From: Rhynchonema sp. JSB1_4
Lineage: Eukaryota; Nematoda; Chromadorea; Monhysterida; Xyalidae
Length of the DNA: 64,000 nt
NCBI GenBank assembly: GCA_030248065.1
Contig: JASAMV010007064.1
Coordinates: 62,001-126,000 of the forward strand
Direction of reading: 5' to 3'
Positions 12,700 to 25,255 of the stretch are shown in pieces (the stretch's first letter is position 1; every line of letters begins with the position of its first letter). The translations under genes were made by a program, and so were the position numbers. The notes beneath the pieces are model-generated. The model did no database searches, was not told where the DNA came from, and worked only from the letters and a program-made list of their open reading frames with translations.

Positions 12700-13969
12700 G
12701 TTGGAAATCTCCGGAGAATTTTGTTTACGATTAAGATCTGAAACTGGTTAATGACGTTGACCGAAGTGGAAACAGTGTGCCCATATAAACGCGGTTACTG
12801 TACGTGCAAAACACACACCATAAATGAAATGGAACTGCGTCATTTTTTCATATTTATGTGTTTTGCAGATTTGAGATTTGGTGTCAGGCTTGGTCGTTGG
12901 TGCAAATGATCGGTGTTTGATCATGTTCCAAATGTGCCACATATATAAAACATCGATCCATGGAATTTATATACCTTTTAGTTGCAGCAATGTGTATCAC
13001 CAAATCAGCAGTAACGTCGTATACATCGTCACATGTTGCGTTTGTTATTTCGTCACGTGACCAAAACCAACATGAGGTGTATAGACACAAAACTATACAA
13101 ACGAAAGTAACAACGTGGCAGCTGTGTGATCAACATGATAAATCAGGCGATAGGATAAGTAACGATCTTGCTCTGCAAATTGTCAGCTGAAATACTGCAA
13201 CTCAGTTTTTACCTGATCTATCAAGACAGGATTTTCTGTTTGATGTGCAAAATGATGTCAATGACATAGAAGATGTCAGCCACGTGCACTGGTGCGCGAG
13301 CTTTGCACAGTTTTTGAGTCTCCAAACGAGATGTCCTTTCGCAAGAACGCTCAGCAGCTGTTTGCACCAACCAACGTGTGCAAATGTATTATGTAACAAG
13401 GTCATTTATATTTCTCGGTGAGCCGGCTGCGAAAGTGCACCGAAAGTCAAACCCAACCACCGAAAAAGTTTCGCTGCCGCCTGCCGCGGCTCACATTAAA
13501 CCGCAACGAAAAAGTTGTTGGGACCCTAAATTTGTGAAAGCTCAAGTGAAACAGAGCGCAAAATCTCTGAATCTTCTTCGAGGTCCTATCTTTGAACATC
13601 AAACTGACAGGCAATCGCTTCAGGCAGCAGCTGTACCACAAAGTTTGCGTTTGCGTTTTATCGTAAATTTTGCATATGCCCGCTTTGAAGTTGTGTTATA
13701 AGCACTTGAATTCAACATAAGCACGCGACATACCTACATAAGCCGGTCACCGCATCGCGTACATATGGCTTTCATTATTTTTATATTAGGGTTTTATGTT
13801 GTGAAGCAGCTTGCTTTAAGAGCTGTTTGTAAATCGTTTTATGTTTCAAGCAGATTTTGATGCGAGGCTGTCACGAAAACCTGTTCAGTTTTCAGTTTCT
13901 GCGAATTGCGTTCCGAGAAAAAGCAGTTCTTTTCATCTATAATATTATGTAATTTGCGCAAGGCAAAAA
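12700..13969. other. Spacer before the 7TM receptor gene
   Basis: AT-rich sequence in which I find no supported exon or repeat. A 107-codon plus ORF at 13,378-13,701 lacks recognisable features. Confidence 0.4.
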
Positions 13970-15786
13970 ATGGCCAGCAAATTTCACCAAATGTCCGGTC
14001 TTTTTGATTATTGGCTGCCCAATGGATCAGCAATTCATCGTTTCGATCTGATGAACCTCACTTGTCCACATCAACCGCCGATCGAGTCCAACCCCCAATG
14101 GCCGATCTACACGTTGATATTCCCTGTTGGATTGGTCGCAATCACAATGGTATGATGAATATTTAGAACTTTAGTATGATATACCTACGCATGGACCAGC
14201 CACACAACGTGAAAAAAATTTTATGAGGGAAAAAAAGATACCGGGAGTAGTTAGTGCCACACGAAAATACACAATTGTTAGAAACAAGAAAAGAACCATA
14301 ACCTACTTTTTTCAGTCAATCATTCTTTTGTCACTGTTGTGGCGCAAAATGAAGCACCTGTTCAATACCATCGGTCTGTTTCTGGTGGTGATGGCACCAT
14401 TCGATTTGTTGGCCATTGTGTGCTACACGTTATGGCACGTATGGAGACATTCAATGCTGTGGGATTGGGAAATTGTGCGTTGTTTGTTTGTACTGTATGT
14501 ATCTAAATGCTACATTTTTTAATTGTTTTTTACTGTAAAAACTGGAGATTTTGACAAAAACGGATAGTTTTCCAGGTGTACACAACCCTGATTTTTCACA
14601 TCAACTCGATGATTGGCTGCTCGTATCTTGGCATCGATGTTGTCTCGTACTTGCTGCTGTTCGCCACCGTTGAACTGTTGTGTTTGGTGACTGCGAACAG
14701 AAATGTCAGTTCACATGCCGCTTATGTTGAAACATCCGTCAAAATGAATCGCAGTAAAAGAGGAACTCAAATTTCCGAACTCGCGATTTGCAGCGCGGAT
14801 TCTGCAAAGTGTTCATTCGAATTCCCGCCATCATCACCTGTATCATGTTCGGCGCGCTGATCGGCTGGCACGTGTTCGTCGCGTTCAACGTCGACCTGCA
14901 CCTCGACTGTGCCTCGGTCTACAGCCAGTACATTCTGGTCCAGCAGACATCCGTCCTGATCAGCACTGGTTGGTTTGGTTGGCTTTTGCACAGTTTTGTA
15001 CAGTGGCTGAAAAAGCAAATCTTTGATTCACGCGAAAAAATATTGAAAATTTACAATTGACGTTTTTGCGCAGGCATGAGCATCTATCCGTGGCTGGCCA
15101 TTGTCACGCCATTGTTCGGCACCGTTACAGTGCTGCTACTGACTTTGTTCATCAAACTGTCGTGCAAAATGCGCACCGTGTGCTGTTGTTGTGTGGAAGA
15201 CGAACGGAAATCATCAAAGTGAGTATAAAAACCATGCTCATTATAGTGTTTTCATTTCACTTTAGAATTAGCCCATATCCTGTGGTTCATGGTCATTTGT
15301 GAATTATGAACCACTGAACACTCCTGTCGACAATGCTGGGGGTCCAGAGATTGCGTGATAATAGGATGCCAGGTTTGAACGACATTGATCTTGCATTCGC
15401 TGTACACACCAGTGTTTGCCGGCTTTCACATACGAACGAGTGGTGGGTGGTGCATCAGTGCATCGTCGGTGCGAAGGCGTGATCGTAGACTACTTTTCAA
15501 TAATGCTGCTTACAGCCGCCAAGTGCCGTTCAAACGCATTGCCACGGCGGTCGGCTTCGCGAGCGTCACGCACCTTGTCATGTGTCTGTGTCCGAGATTG
15601 GCATTGTTGAAACCGAACATTATCGCCATTATCTTGCCGTTATCCCGATCCAATTGGCAATGGATAATGGCCGGCAGTGAATTGGCAATTGCCGTGTCCT
15701 ACATTGTCAGATCGGCATTGACTCTGGCCATTTTGACCACTGATCTGTTCACCCCGACGCATGAGGGTTATGTGCTGGCCAGGTGA
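13970..15786 (+). CDS. Divergent seven-transmembrane receptor
   Basis: Six exons (13970-14149, 14316-14474, 14576-14704, 14794-14968, 15074-15218, 15516-15786) join in phase into 352 codons plus TGA. Seven hydrophobic segments follow a short N-terminus with an NLT glycosylation site: WPIYTLIFPVGLVAIT, the TIGLFLVVMAP region, VVSYLLLFATVELLCLV, IITCIMFGALIGWHVFV, WLAIVTPLFGTVTVLLLTLF, ATAVGFASVTHLVMCL and the LAIAVSYIVRSALTLAIL region. A Cys before helix 3 (MIGCSYL) and one in the second extracellular loop (HLDCASV) could form the usual GPCR disulfide. No DRY motif is obvious after helix 3; the equivalent is ELLCLVTAN. The third cytoplasmic loop is short and Cys-rich (TVCCCCVE). It is most likely a G-protein-coupled receptor of an invertebrate peptide or chemosensory class; the ligand cannot be read from the sequence. 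It is the only plus-strand protein gene before 56 kb. Confidence 0.75.
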
Positions 15787-16061
15787 CCATGTATGAACCG
15801 AACTTTTTGTAAAATCGTTGTTAAAAGCGCGTTCAAGTATTATTTTGTTAAAATGTTATCGATCACATTTTGCGTTCGCTGGGGGATAAAAGTTTATCAA
15901 GAAATCAGTTTCTGTTATGATGATATAGTGGAGTTATGTTCTCTGGAGAAAAACACAACTACATTTATAACAGCGTTTAGTTATGTAATGTTAATTCAAT
16001 GTGAAACATGATAAAAATGGATAAATATTCAGACAAACAAAACCACATAATCAAGGACACT

Positions 16062-16909
16062 TCAATGCTTATTCTGTTCCCTAGCAGCCCTGCGCGCATC
16101 ACATTTTGCCTTCAATTGCCGCAACACCAGGCACATTACCGTGATGGCCAGGAAATCATACAATCGATCGATCATGAACAGTTTGGGACATCGTGACTCC
16201 ATCAACACGTGGGGCAGCAGGAGTACGGTAATGATGGCGCCGACACGAGTGGACAGACCGAGGTAGCCCAACTTGTAGTCGCTCGCGAATGCTTGGTCGA
16301 AGCTGGAAACGATGGTCAAACTGAGCATGTAACTGTGTATGCACTTGGGGGACTATGGGAGCACCATAGTTGTGCTGAAGATGGCCTGACACACCGAAGG
16401 CCAGTCAGAAAGGGCTCGAAATTGGTGGTCAGTCGTTCTTAATTTATTTTCGTGGGTTGCTTGAGTTGACACTTCTGAGCGATTTCAAGCTGACTAGCTT
16501 TATTGATCAGCGACTGTTGTCCGCATAACGGTGGCTCATCAAACAGCATAATGAAACATCAGACGACCAGAGCGACCCACCCACCCAACATGATCAATTC
16601 GTTGCAACTGTTCCAACATGGCTGCCATACAGAACAACATGGCGGCCGTGATCGCCACGGATGTCGGTTTGACCACGTCGAAACCGGCTGGAAAATTGAA
16701 ACATCTAATTTTCTAAATATGAATCTATAAGTATACGCAACTAAAATTGACCAATAAATGGATCAATCACCCAACGAACGCATATCATGGTGTTCAGCAG
16801 TGTGCCAGTAGGTGCCGCCAATTGGCAGTGCCGGATGGTAGATTAACACACCCACTGCCAACGCGGCTGCTGTTGACGCTGCTGCTTTGATGAACTTTTC
16901 CGCGTCCAT
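16062..16909 (-). CDS. Four-helix membrane protein, tandem copy 1
   Basis: Three exons (16771-16909, 16585-16687, 16062-16332) give 170 residues. Four hydrophobic segments are visible: residues about 8-25 (TAAALAVGVLIYH), a second around SVAITAAMLFCMAAML, a third around RVGAIITVLLLPHVLM and a fourth, LYDFLAITVMCLVL. The C-terminus is short and basic. Shared with the next gene are an N-terminal F-x-K start, a PIG-T-Y/W-H motif after helix 1, RIDH at the end of helix 2 and a D/G-F--F/L pattern in helix 4. The first two introns are at matching positions and phases (1 and 2). I do not recognise the family. Helix 3 and helix 4 are in one exon here but split by an intron in the paralogue. Confidence 0.65.
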
Positions 16910-17413
16910 AATTTGAGTTTTCAGTTGAAAATATGCAAAACTATGGGTTTCCGTTAGGTTTGTACGTGTCTCAAGTCTCAGAGACGCTGGTGCTTTTATC
17001 TACTTCACAGGTTTGCCCAAACATCACAAGACTTGACTTCTTATCTTGACTTCTTCTGTCAATGACAGCAGAAACCGATCAAACGTTGTGATAAGGCACA
17101 TAAACGCTCTTGGTACACGTCATATTTCACTTTTATTGGCTCATTATTTTTTACTTTGGTGTGTGTTTGTGCACAGTTACAGCTGAGCTGACCGTGAACT
17201 AAACAGACCACCGAAAAAACATCATGAAATGCACAAAAAGTTCAGAAAAGTACGATTCCGAGTTCCGATATCACGACAGCATACATTTTATTCATTTCCG
17301 CAAACTGTAACGGGACAAAAAGCACACATATGCTGAAAAACAAACGAAACAAAACCTCACACTGCAAATTATTAGAGAGGTCACATCGTGCGTACTCTGT
17401 TTCATCACCATTA

Positions 17414-18556
17414 TTATTCTTGTTTCTTCTCCCTTCGCCCTTCGCAGAATCGCAACAGTTTGCCGAGCACCGCCGTTTGCGTGCAGATGATCACGAAGTC
17501 GAAGCCTCGATTGATGAAGAAAATCTGAAAAACAGTGGATGTGGAAACTTTCAAAAACTTAAATAAGTAGATTTGGGACAATTAGCAGAGCCAACAACAC
17601 CACCACACGTAGGCACACTTTGAGGCACTGCCCGGTCATAATGGCATGTGGCAGGTCCATGAATGTCAACAGTGCGAACACACGAGCACCAACGGCCACG
17701 ACGGTGGCCGGGTTGGCCAGGTTCTGTTTGCTGCAACGAAACATCGAATCGGCTAGGGTTAGATATGAATGTTTTCCGTAAAGATGCAATGAGATATTAT
17801 TTTCGCATTGTTTCAATGCGTCACCAACTTGATGTGATCAATTCGAATCAGGTATTCGAGAATGGCAGCCATGAAGAACAACAGAGCGAACGTCGAACCA
17901 TAACGAAACGCAGCGCTGTTGCTGGGGTTGTCAAGGTTGTGGTCTGGAATAGAGAGACAGCACTGTCAAATATTTTTGGTTGCTTGTTTCGATCCCGCAG
18001 ACGGACAGCGCACCAGGTCATCGTCAGTGCGAATGCACGACTCTAAAAACGCGACCTGGTTTTGGAGATTCGTGCCAAGATTCGTGTCTTATGATCACTA
18101 GCTGGTTTTATATGACATTTGAGTTACTCAACAGTCGACAGTGGAGCATTTCGGCTGGAGCCGATAAAGTTCACATTGATGCATTGTTTATGTATGTGCA
18201 TGAGCTAATTTTATGCTCGCGTGAAACATCACTGCTCACAATCTTGAAAGGAGCGTTTTGCCTAGGCTGACTGCGAACGCAGGTCCACCTGATTTTAACA
18301 AATTGTTCGGCCATTTTCGACAGAAAAGATATCAAGCTCAGGCTTTTTGGTTTTCTGAGCCATAATTCTGGCTCAATTAGACTAGATCGAGACCTTTACT
18401 CTTTAAAATGTTCAATTTTAATCCTTTTTTAGACCAACGTTTCAGTGCTTCATGGTAAGCAGTGCCAATGGGCGTGTATTCGTAGTAGACGTAGCCCAAC
18501 AGCGACGACATGATGGTCGCGTAGAGGGACTTCTTGAAACTGCCGATGCTCATCAT
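17414..18556 (-). CDS. Four-helix membrane protein, tandem copy 2
   Basis: Four exons (18394-18556, 17829-17943, 17580-17730, 17414-17524) join in phase into 179 residues. The predicted start MMSIGSFKKSLY precedes helix 1 and the TPIGTAYHEAL motif, matching LPIGGTYWHTAE of copy 1. Helix 2 ends LIRIDHIN, helix 3 contains VVAVGARVFALLTFMDLP, and helix 4 contains RGFDFVIICTQTAVL. The exon 1 donor (AAAG|GTCTCG) and exon 2 donor (CAA|GTTGGT) were chosen by phase and by agreement with copy 1, so they are less certain than the core. Copy 2 lies immediately upstream of copy 1 in the same orientation, consistent with tandem duplication. Function unknown. Confidence 0.6.
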
Positions 18557-19003
18557 CTTGGAGATGGTTTGACAGGATTTTTGTGATTCGGATGAAATTT
18601 TAGCGTCTGAAACAGAAAAAACAAGCGTCGGTTTGCGCTTGTCTTGGACAGAAGGCCACGATAGCAGTGCGTGATCAAACACAGGAAAATTCGTATCAAT
18701 AGTAAAAGAGAGAAAAACAAGCTGATAAGAAAAATAAACCAAGTAGATTGACCAACGTGTCAAAACGCCAAGCCACTGCACTTTAGATTTATATTCATGT
18801 ACAGCATTGATGGAATAATGCATGTAAAGAATAACTACAATAAGTGAAACCGATGAACATTTATGGTTAAAGCTGCACAAAACAGAACTTGCACGCAACA
18901 AAAATCGCAACGATGATGCTGGAGTGAGCCAAATTGATTCACTGTAAAGCGACTACCTTCGACAAAATTCACATAGGGAGGCAAACGGACATATGGATAC
19001 TAG

Positions 19004-22000
19004 TCAGCCAAAAATAAATATGAATTTCACAACACAGTTGAAAGTCAAAGTGGTAGCCAGAAAAATCAAATCAACGCGGTAGAATAGCTCATTGATGGAT
19101 ACATCGATGTTGTCTTCTTTGTCCAGGTCGGCTATTCGATCTCGTATCAACTGGCGAATTTCATACAGGTGATCCACCTGAAACTCTGCCAAAGACATGA
19201 GGGTGTCCAGCGTTCCTCTAATTTGTGAAAGTGCTCTTTGAACATCAACGTACAAGTTTTGGAGAACCATCCGGTGAAATTGGGAGAGGCTCTTTGGTTG
19301 TTAGGGAGCCCTGAACATTAAGTCAACAAGCAGTCAATCGAACCTTTGATTGTCTCCAAATCTATCGTATCAACTAACCTGACTGAAGACATCCGTGATG
19401 TTCAAAATCCAGCGCATCTTGCTTGGAATATTCCTTCTTTTGTGGTAATACGAATGCACAACCATTATGATCACCGACACACACGTTGCGGCAGTTATAA
19501 GCAGCACTTCAAGTAGCATGAAGATGCCTAAAATCAACGTGTAGATCGAACTGCTTGAAAGGCTCAAGATGATATTTCGAAAAAGCTTTCTTTCGAAACG
19601 CGAAATAGCCAACCAAGTTTCGGGAATTGACTCGAGTTCTTCGGCATGGATTCAACAACGTACGTGACAACAACGGACAACGCCAACAATGCTGTCAGGC
19701 CAACGCTGACCTGTCAAGTACACTTGAGTTGACTAGTTAACCAAATGGTTTAAAGGGCTCGGGACATAACCGAAGGAAGGGTAGCAGGACATATTGTTAC
19801 ATACCGTTGGAAAGCATTCCGACAGCCTATGTCACGCACAAATTTTGAGCTCCTTGGAGATTCGCTATCTCTTGGTAGAGCGACTTTTCGTTCCAGAAAA
19901 AAAGTGAATTTTTGCACAAATTGGAACGACCGGTGCAGAAACGCCAAATGAGTTGAAGGTCAAGTAACACGTGGATTGGATTACAACAGCTTCTGAATAA
20001 CTTATCACTGCAACTTCAGTCGCTCAAAGCATTGCTTCACACGGTGAGGGTGCGAAACGTTCCAAAAAGCGGTCTTATTTTTCGAGAACACAAGTTTGTC
20101 CCTAAATTTTGAGGCCATGCTCAACGCTGTGGAAATAAGAATGCAATGAGGAAATAGAGCATCGTCGAAAGTACCAGAAAATAAGGTTTCTAAATTTTTT
20201 AACTCATGGCTAGCTCCGTGACAGGCCTAAAAATCCATTAAATCGTCGCTAAATTAGGTGGTTACATTCATCGCCAGAATTGTGACACATAAAGGCCACA
20301 GATTGTATCGGATTCGAAACAAAAAAATAAGAGAAACGTCTGGTTTAACAACCTATTAAGGTCCGAAGACACCAAGGTCTGCAGATCTCTCGGGGCAGCC
20401 ATAGTAACTTGAATATGATATTCAGCTATAAGTGCTTATTGTTAACAGCTATTGTAAATATGATAGCACCAAACAACGTATCTCGGCAGTAGCTTTCGAA
20501 CGATATATAACAAGCCCCAATAAATTCTTACGCCTAAGGGCAGAGGCTAAAAAATTGCTTTTTTGACGTATTTGGAATAAACCGTCACGTCACCGTGTGC
20601 GATTTCGGAATTTTGACCGTTTCTTGTCCATAGTAAGAGATATTATGGGCATGTTATATATCGTTCGATAGCTACGCTGAGGCTACATCGTTTGATGCTA
20701 TCAAATGTGCAATAATCTTTAACAGTGACGACTTATACCCAAATATCTTATTCAGGCTGGCATGGCTGCAGCAGCCGGATCATGGGGTTTGAAGTCTTGA
20801 AACTCGTCTAGATTGTTGCACTGTGCGTTTTTCTGACTTTCTCGTTTCCAATGCAACGCAATACGTGGCTTATTTACATCACATTTCCGTAAATGAATGC
20901 AACTATGCAGTTTGGGGGCAATTTTTAGGTCTTTTTCGGCCTGTCACGCCGCTATCTAAGTGTTTCCAAATTTAAAAACCTTATTTTCTGGTACTTTTGA
21001 AAATGCTCTATCTTTCTATTGCATTTTCATTTCTGCAACACAAAGCGCGGCCTCAAAATTTAGAGACAAACCTGTGTTTTCGAAAAATGTGGCCGATTTT
21101 TGGAACGTTTCGCACCCTCACCGATTGAAGCAATGCTTTGAGCGACTGAAGTTTTCATGATAAGTTATCCAGAAGCTGTTGTAATCCTATCCACGTGCTA
21201 CTTGACTTTCAACTCATTTAGGGTTTCTGCACCGGTTGTTTTAAGTTGTGAAAAAATTCACTTTTTTCTGGAACGAAAAGTCGCTCTACCAAGAGATAGC
21301 GAACCTCTAGGGAGCTTAACATTTGTGCGTGACATATGCTGTCACAGTGCTTTCCAACAATGTATAACACTGCGCTCTGCTACCCTTCCTTCGGTTGTGT
21401 CCCGAGCCCTTTAATTCAAAGACAATGCAACCCGCTCCGATCGATCTAGATTGTGTGAGGTCGGCGAGAACAATCCCATCAGCGTCACTGATGTTATCAG
21501 ACCGGCCGGAATTGTTTGCGTCAGAGTGTAGAAACCTGCATTTGTACGCATTGGTGTCATGCATAGCTCATGGTATATGTACGTAATACCACCTAGAACG
21601 TCCTTACCTGATTTGCGTCGAATTGTGAAGTTGAAGTATGCGGTTTGTTGAATGGCTTCACCGAAACTTTCTGTTTGAAACAGCTCATCCACTGCCGCTG
21701 CCGTGCAGTCGACAATCACCCATTCTGAGCGATTGCTCATTTTTAGTATTTTAACACTTATAATATGTTAATGTTATGTTAATTTATTAACAGAAGAGCA
21801 TTTCATGTGAAATGCATCTAACCTGGATTTGAGGCCAGCTCACAGGATCCTGGGAAGGACGATTTGGGGACGACTTTCATGTCGACGTGGCCTTTCAGGT
21901 ACGAAATGAAAACCCACGGAACTGAGCACGTCTAAAGACATTGTTCAACGGTATCTTAACTAATAAACTGGGTGCGGTGATTCTGTGTTTGAACTTGCCG

Positions 22001-22790
22001 CATTTTTTCTATTTGCACGTTTTTTTCTTAACCCTCTGACAGGGGGTTCCATCAGTTGCGGAAGTCGGGACTTCCATGAGAGAGAATGTATTCCGAACCT
22101 GTTCATCAAACGGAAAATTTGTGACATCGAGTGCACATCGCACGGTCACCATTTCGTACGCGTACCATATGATTTTTCCGGTTTTGTCGACATGCACTGA
22201 CAGCCGTGAAGGATCTACGATTTGCTCAATTTTATTGCTGCAAGAATAAAAACAATAAAGGATTCCTATTATAGTTAAAAGATAAAATTATAGGTTGAGA
22301 GCACACATACGCCACTACTGCTGTCATGTAGGGCAGCCACAGGTCACTGGCAAGCATACCAACTGAATCAATACCGCTGAAATTGGCCGGATCCCAGGAA
22401 AGTCGACGGTCGGTAAAGGACTGAAACCATAGGTACGAACAGCTGTCGCAAAACCGCAATAGGTGTACAAAAACGTCATTTTGATACCAATGAGAGGAAG
22501 TGCTTGAACGTAATCGTTTCGGCGGCTTCAATCTGTAAAGATTGAGCAATGAATATTGCTGAATTTACACAATTTATGATTTGCAGTTAGCGCACCAATT
22601 CAGTGAGTCCCATCAAAGCGATCTCTATTGTGACGAGAGTTGGCAGTACCGGATGTGGTTTGAATCTCTTATCGTAGTTTTCCATCAATGCGTTGTACAG
22701 CTGGACGTCGGGACGTTGTTCCGCTGCCTTGATCGTTTCGCCGAAGCAAGTGACAATGACAATAAATGATACATAGTTTAGGAAAGACAT
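19004..22790 (-). CDS. Cys-loop ligand-gated cation channel subunit A
   Basis: Eleven exons (22596-22790, 22488-22532, 22311-22420, 22099-22237, 21823-21931, 21608-21724, 21432-21535, 19614-19710, 19379-19527, 19254-19310, 19004-19177) give 431 residues. A signal peptide (SFIVIVTCF) leads to an nAChR-like domain: RPDVQLYNALMENYDKRF, then WTD-equivalent FTDRRLSWDPA, then a Cys-loop with exactly 13 residues between cysteines (C-ALDVTNFPFDEQT-C). M1 starts GFYTLTQTIPAGL and M2 is VSVGLTALLALSVVVTYVVE. Glu at -1' without a Pro favours cation selectivity. Loop C has no vicinal cysteines, so it is a non-alpha type. Intron 7 is swollen to 1.72 kb by the foldback element at 19754-21410; without it the intron would be about 60 nt. 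The frame is intact, so the gene is probably functional if this intron is spliced. Confidence 0.88.
19754..21410. mobile_element. 1.66 kb near-palindromic foldback element flanked by TTAA
   Basis: The two halves are imperfect inverted copies of each other, each about 0.8 kb. The ends read AGGGCTCGGGACA... and ...TGTCCCGAGCCCT. Inner landmarks also pair, such as the block around 19,861-19,915 with 21,246-21,303, and GATATATAACA near 20,500 with TGTTATATATC near 20,650. TTAA directly flanks both ends (19750-19753 and 21411-21414), as in TTAA-specific DNA transposons such as piggyBac, although the terminal bases are not the classic piggyBac CCC. No transposase ORF is present. It sits in intron 7 of channel gene A, with its end about 20 bp from the splice donor. 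Confidence 0.85.
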
Positions 22791-23195
22791 GCCGAATGGA
22801 GCCAGGTAGCGTTTTGAATGATACCTAGCTGGAGTTGGCGGTATGGGATCAGGCTATGTGCCCGATGGTTGTCATGACAGAACTTGGCTGGACATGGGCA
22901 TTGCAAAACTTTTGCTGCTCACTTTGTTTTGGTATTTATATATTGATATTGTATTAAGGCACAGCTTGTTAACTGTCATTGCAAATTACCCAACTCGCGG
23001 CATCCGGTGTAATGCGTTGATGCGATTGACTTCGCTGCCTGCGTGCTTCAGTTCCCTTCACTGGCGAGAGCGGAATGCAGAAAATGATGATAAAATGCAG
23101 ATCGAACAAAATTATGAACCAATGTGGCCCGATCAGTGCGGCCGAACTTAGTTATTATACCTACATATTGCACTGTATATTGCGCTCTATTTTGC

Positions 23196-25240
23196 TTATG
23201 TTAATTCATAGAAAATTTTCAGCAAAAGATTGAACACAACAGTCGTGGCCAGAAAGATCACATCGATGCGATAAAACAGCGCATTGATGGTGGCATCAAC
23301 ATTATCGGTGTCGTTCAACTCATTCAATCGATCGCGCATCAGTTGTCGAATGTCATGTAGTTGAAAGGCCTGTGGGAAAATCAGTGCACAAAAGTCTTTG
23401 GTAACTAAGCTATACGACAAGTTGCTGCTTAACATTGAGCCCCATACCAGAGTAGCCCCATCCGTTGTCAAACCAAGTCCGGGTTTCTCCGACTTCGCTG
23501 ATGCCTACATATAAATGTAAAAAATGTGAATAGCGCACACAGAAAACAAAAACAACCACGATATCTGTATTCTGAAACGTACGGCACGATCCAATTGTCT
23601 CATGTCAATCACCCAAGCCAGCCAGCGTGGGATCGTTCCGCGTTTGTGACAATACGAATGCAGAAACATAATCACAACGGCGACCACGGTCCCGATCGAA
23701 ACCACCCACAATTCGATCAGCATGAAATATCCTGCAATGAAAAAACATTTTTCTAGTTGTCGTACGGCCAGAAAATAGGATATCGCGCGTACCGAGTCGC
23801 GAGAATTGTTCCGAATTTCGAGGCAGCGTGTCTGCGACCGAGGTGAGCACAACGGACAGAGCCAACAATGCCGTTAGTCCAATCGTAACCTTCAGCATGT
23901 CAAAAATTTGTAAGTAATCAGTTGAATTGATCACCATATTCGCCTATATTCACCTACCTTTTCGGACCGTTCCCTGACGTGCGAACTTGGACTGAACAGT
24001 CCGACTAAGGTCAGTGTGGTGACAATTGTCGCTGGTATGCTCTGTGTCAGCGTGTAGAAACCTGCAGCCATGGAGAGAATAAAAAGCGCATCTGTACTTG
24101 TCACTATTGTCGCAAAATCTACCGACCGGGTTTACGACTAATTGTGAAGGAAAAGTCAGCTGCCAACGTTTCTAATTCGCCGAGCAGTTCAGTTGACATG
24201 GTCAAGACTTTTTTCTTCAACGCACAGTCGGAAATGAACCATTCTGAAACAGAACTTCGAAATAGTATTTTTAAATAGAGATGACACGTGTTTGTGATAC
24301 TAGAACTTTAGCTGCATTTTCAAAAATACAAACCAGCATTTGTCACGTATTCACACGAGTTTGGAACCGGCGAATTTTCCACGAGTTCCATTGTGTAGTG
24401 TCCAAAATCGTGAAAAAAGAACGGCACCGAGCATTTCTAAATGGACAGAAAAAAATTTCTCCTGACGTCTAAAATGAAATTTTTTGCCAATTGTGTTGTC
24501 TTGATTACCTGTACATCGTGTGGAAATTGCCTGACATCCATTTCACACTGTATGGTCACCATCTCATACGCGAACCAGACCACCTGGCCAGTGTACGACA
24601 CAGCACACGTCAAATAGTCTTTATCGATTATCTGCTCAACATCGTTGCTGCAACGTGCGATTGGATGCGCATGCATGCCACACGGTCATGCCAACACAAA
24701 AGGCTTAATTTCAAGTTCTTCCATCTAAACCAACATCGGCGTGGCTGATACGCGCGGTATCCACAATCTCTCGGCGAGAATTCGAAGGGCTACCACTCCC
24801 GCGTGGTCGGCTGGATTCCAGGCCAGGCGTTGATCAGTCCAAACCTATAAGTGTCACGAAACCAACTAACGTACGTACTAACAGTCATTACTGAATGTTC
24901 GGTTGCCATCTTCATGGACCTACCATCGTCATGAATTGCTTATACCTCACTATTTCGGCGGCTTCAATCTGCAATCCATGTTTTCCATTTTTTTGGCTGA
25001 AGACGAGCATGTGAAGACACACAGACTTACCACGTCGGTTAATCCCATGAAAGCAAGCTCGAGTTTGACAGTATGAGGCGAAAATGGACTGGGACTGAAT
25101 TCCTTGTCATAATTCGACAGCAGCTGCTTCTGGAGTTTGATGTCAGGCCGCTCCGTAGTCGTGTTCCCGGTGGCGTGAACGAATGATAGCGACGCAGACA
25201 GCACAATTTGCGCTAAGCAGAGCTTCCTCTGGATGTTCAT
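23196..25240 (-). CDS. Cys-loop ligand-gated cation channel subunit B
   Basis: Eleven exons (25031-25240, 24924-24968, 24735-24844, 24509-24647, 24334-24436, 24127-24243, 23958-24061, 23793-23889, 23583-23731, 23448-23504, 23196-23369) give 434 residues. An in-frame upstream ATG at 25255 would add five. The signal peptide (LCLAQIVLSASLSFVHA) precedes ERPDIKLQKQLLSNYDKEF. Other landmarks are WTDQRLAWNPA, a 13-residue Cys-loop (C-EMDVRQFPHDVQK-C), a second extracellular Cys pair (NSCE and SDC), M2 VTIGLTALLALSVVLTSVAD, and a short cytoplasmic loop before M4. Like genes A, C, D and E it lacks the YxCC of alpha subunits. Exon 5 is 103 nt against 109 in its paralogues, a two-codon deletion before the second Cys. 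No defect is seen. Confidence 0.88.
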
Positions 25241-25255
25241 CTTCTGATTCCTCAT

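Noticed and set aside
18394..18910. A 177-codon minus ORF starting upstream of the second four-helix gene.
   Set aside because: Only the part from 18,556 downward matches the paralogue; the upstream extension is probably 5' UTR or promoter sequence read through by chance.
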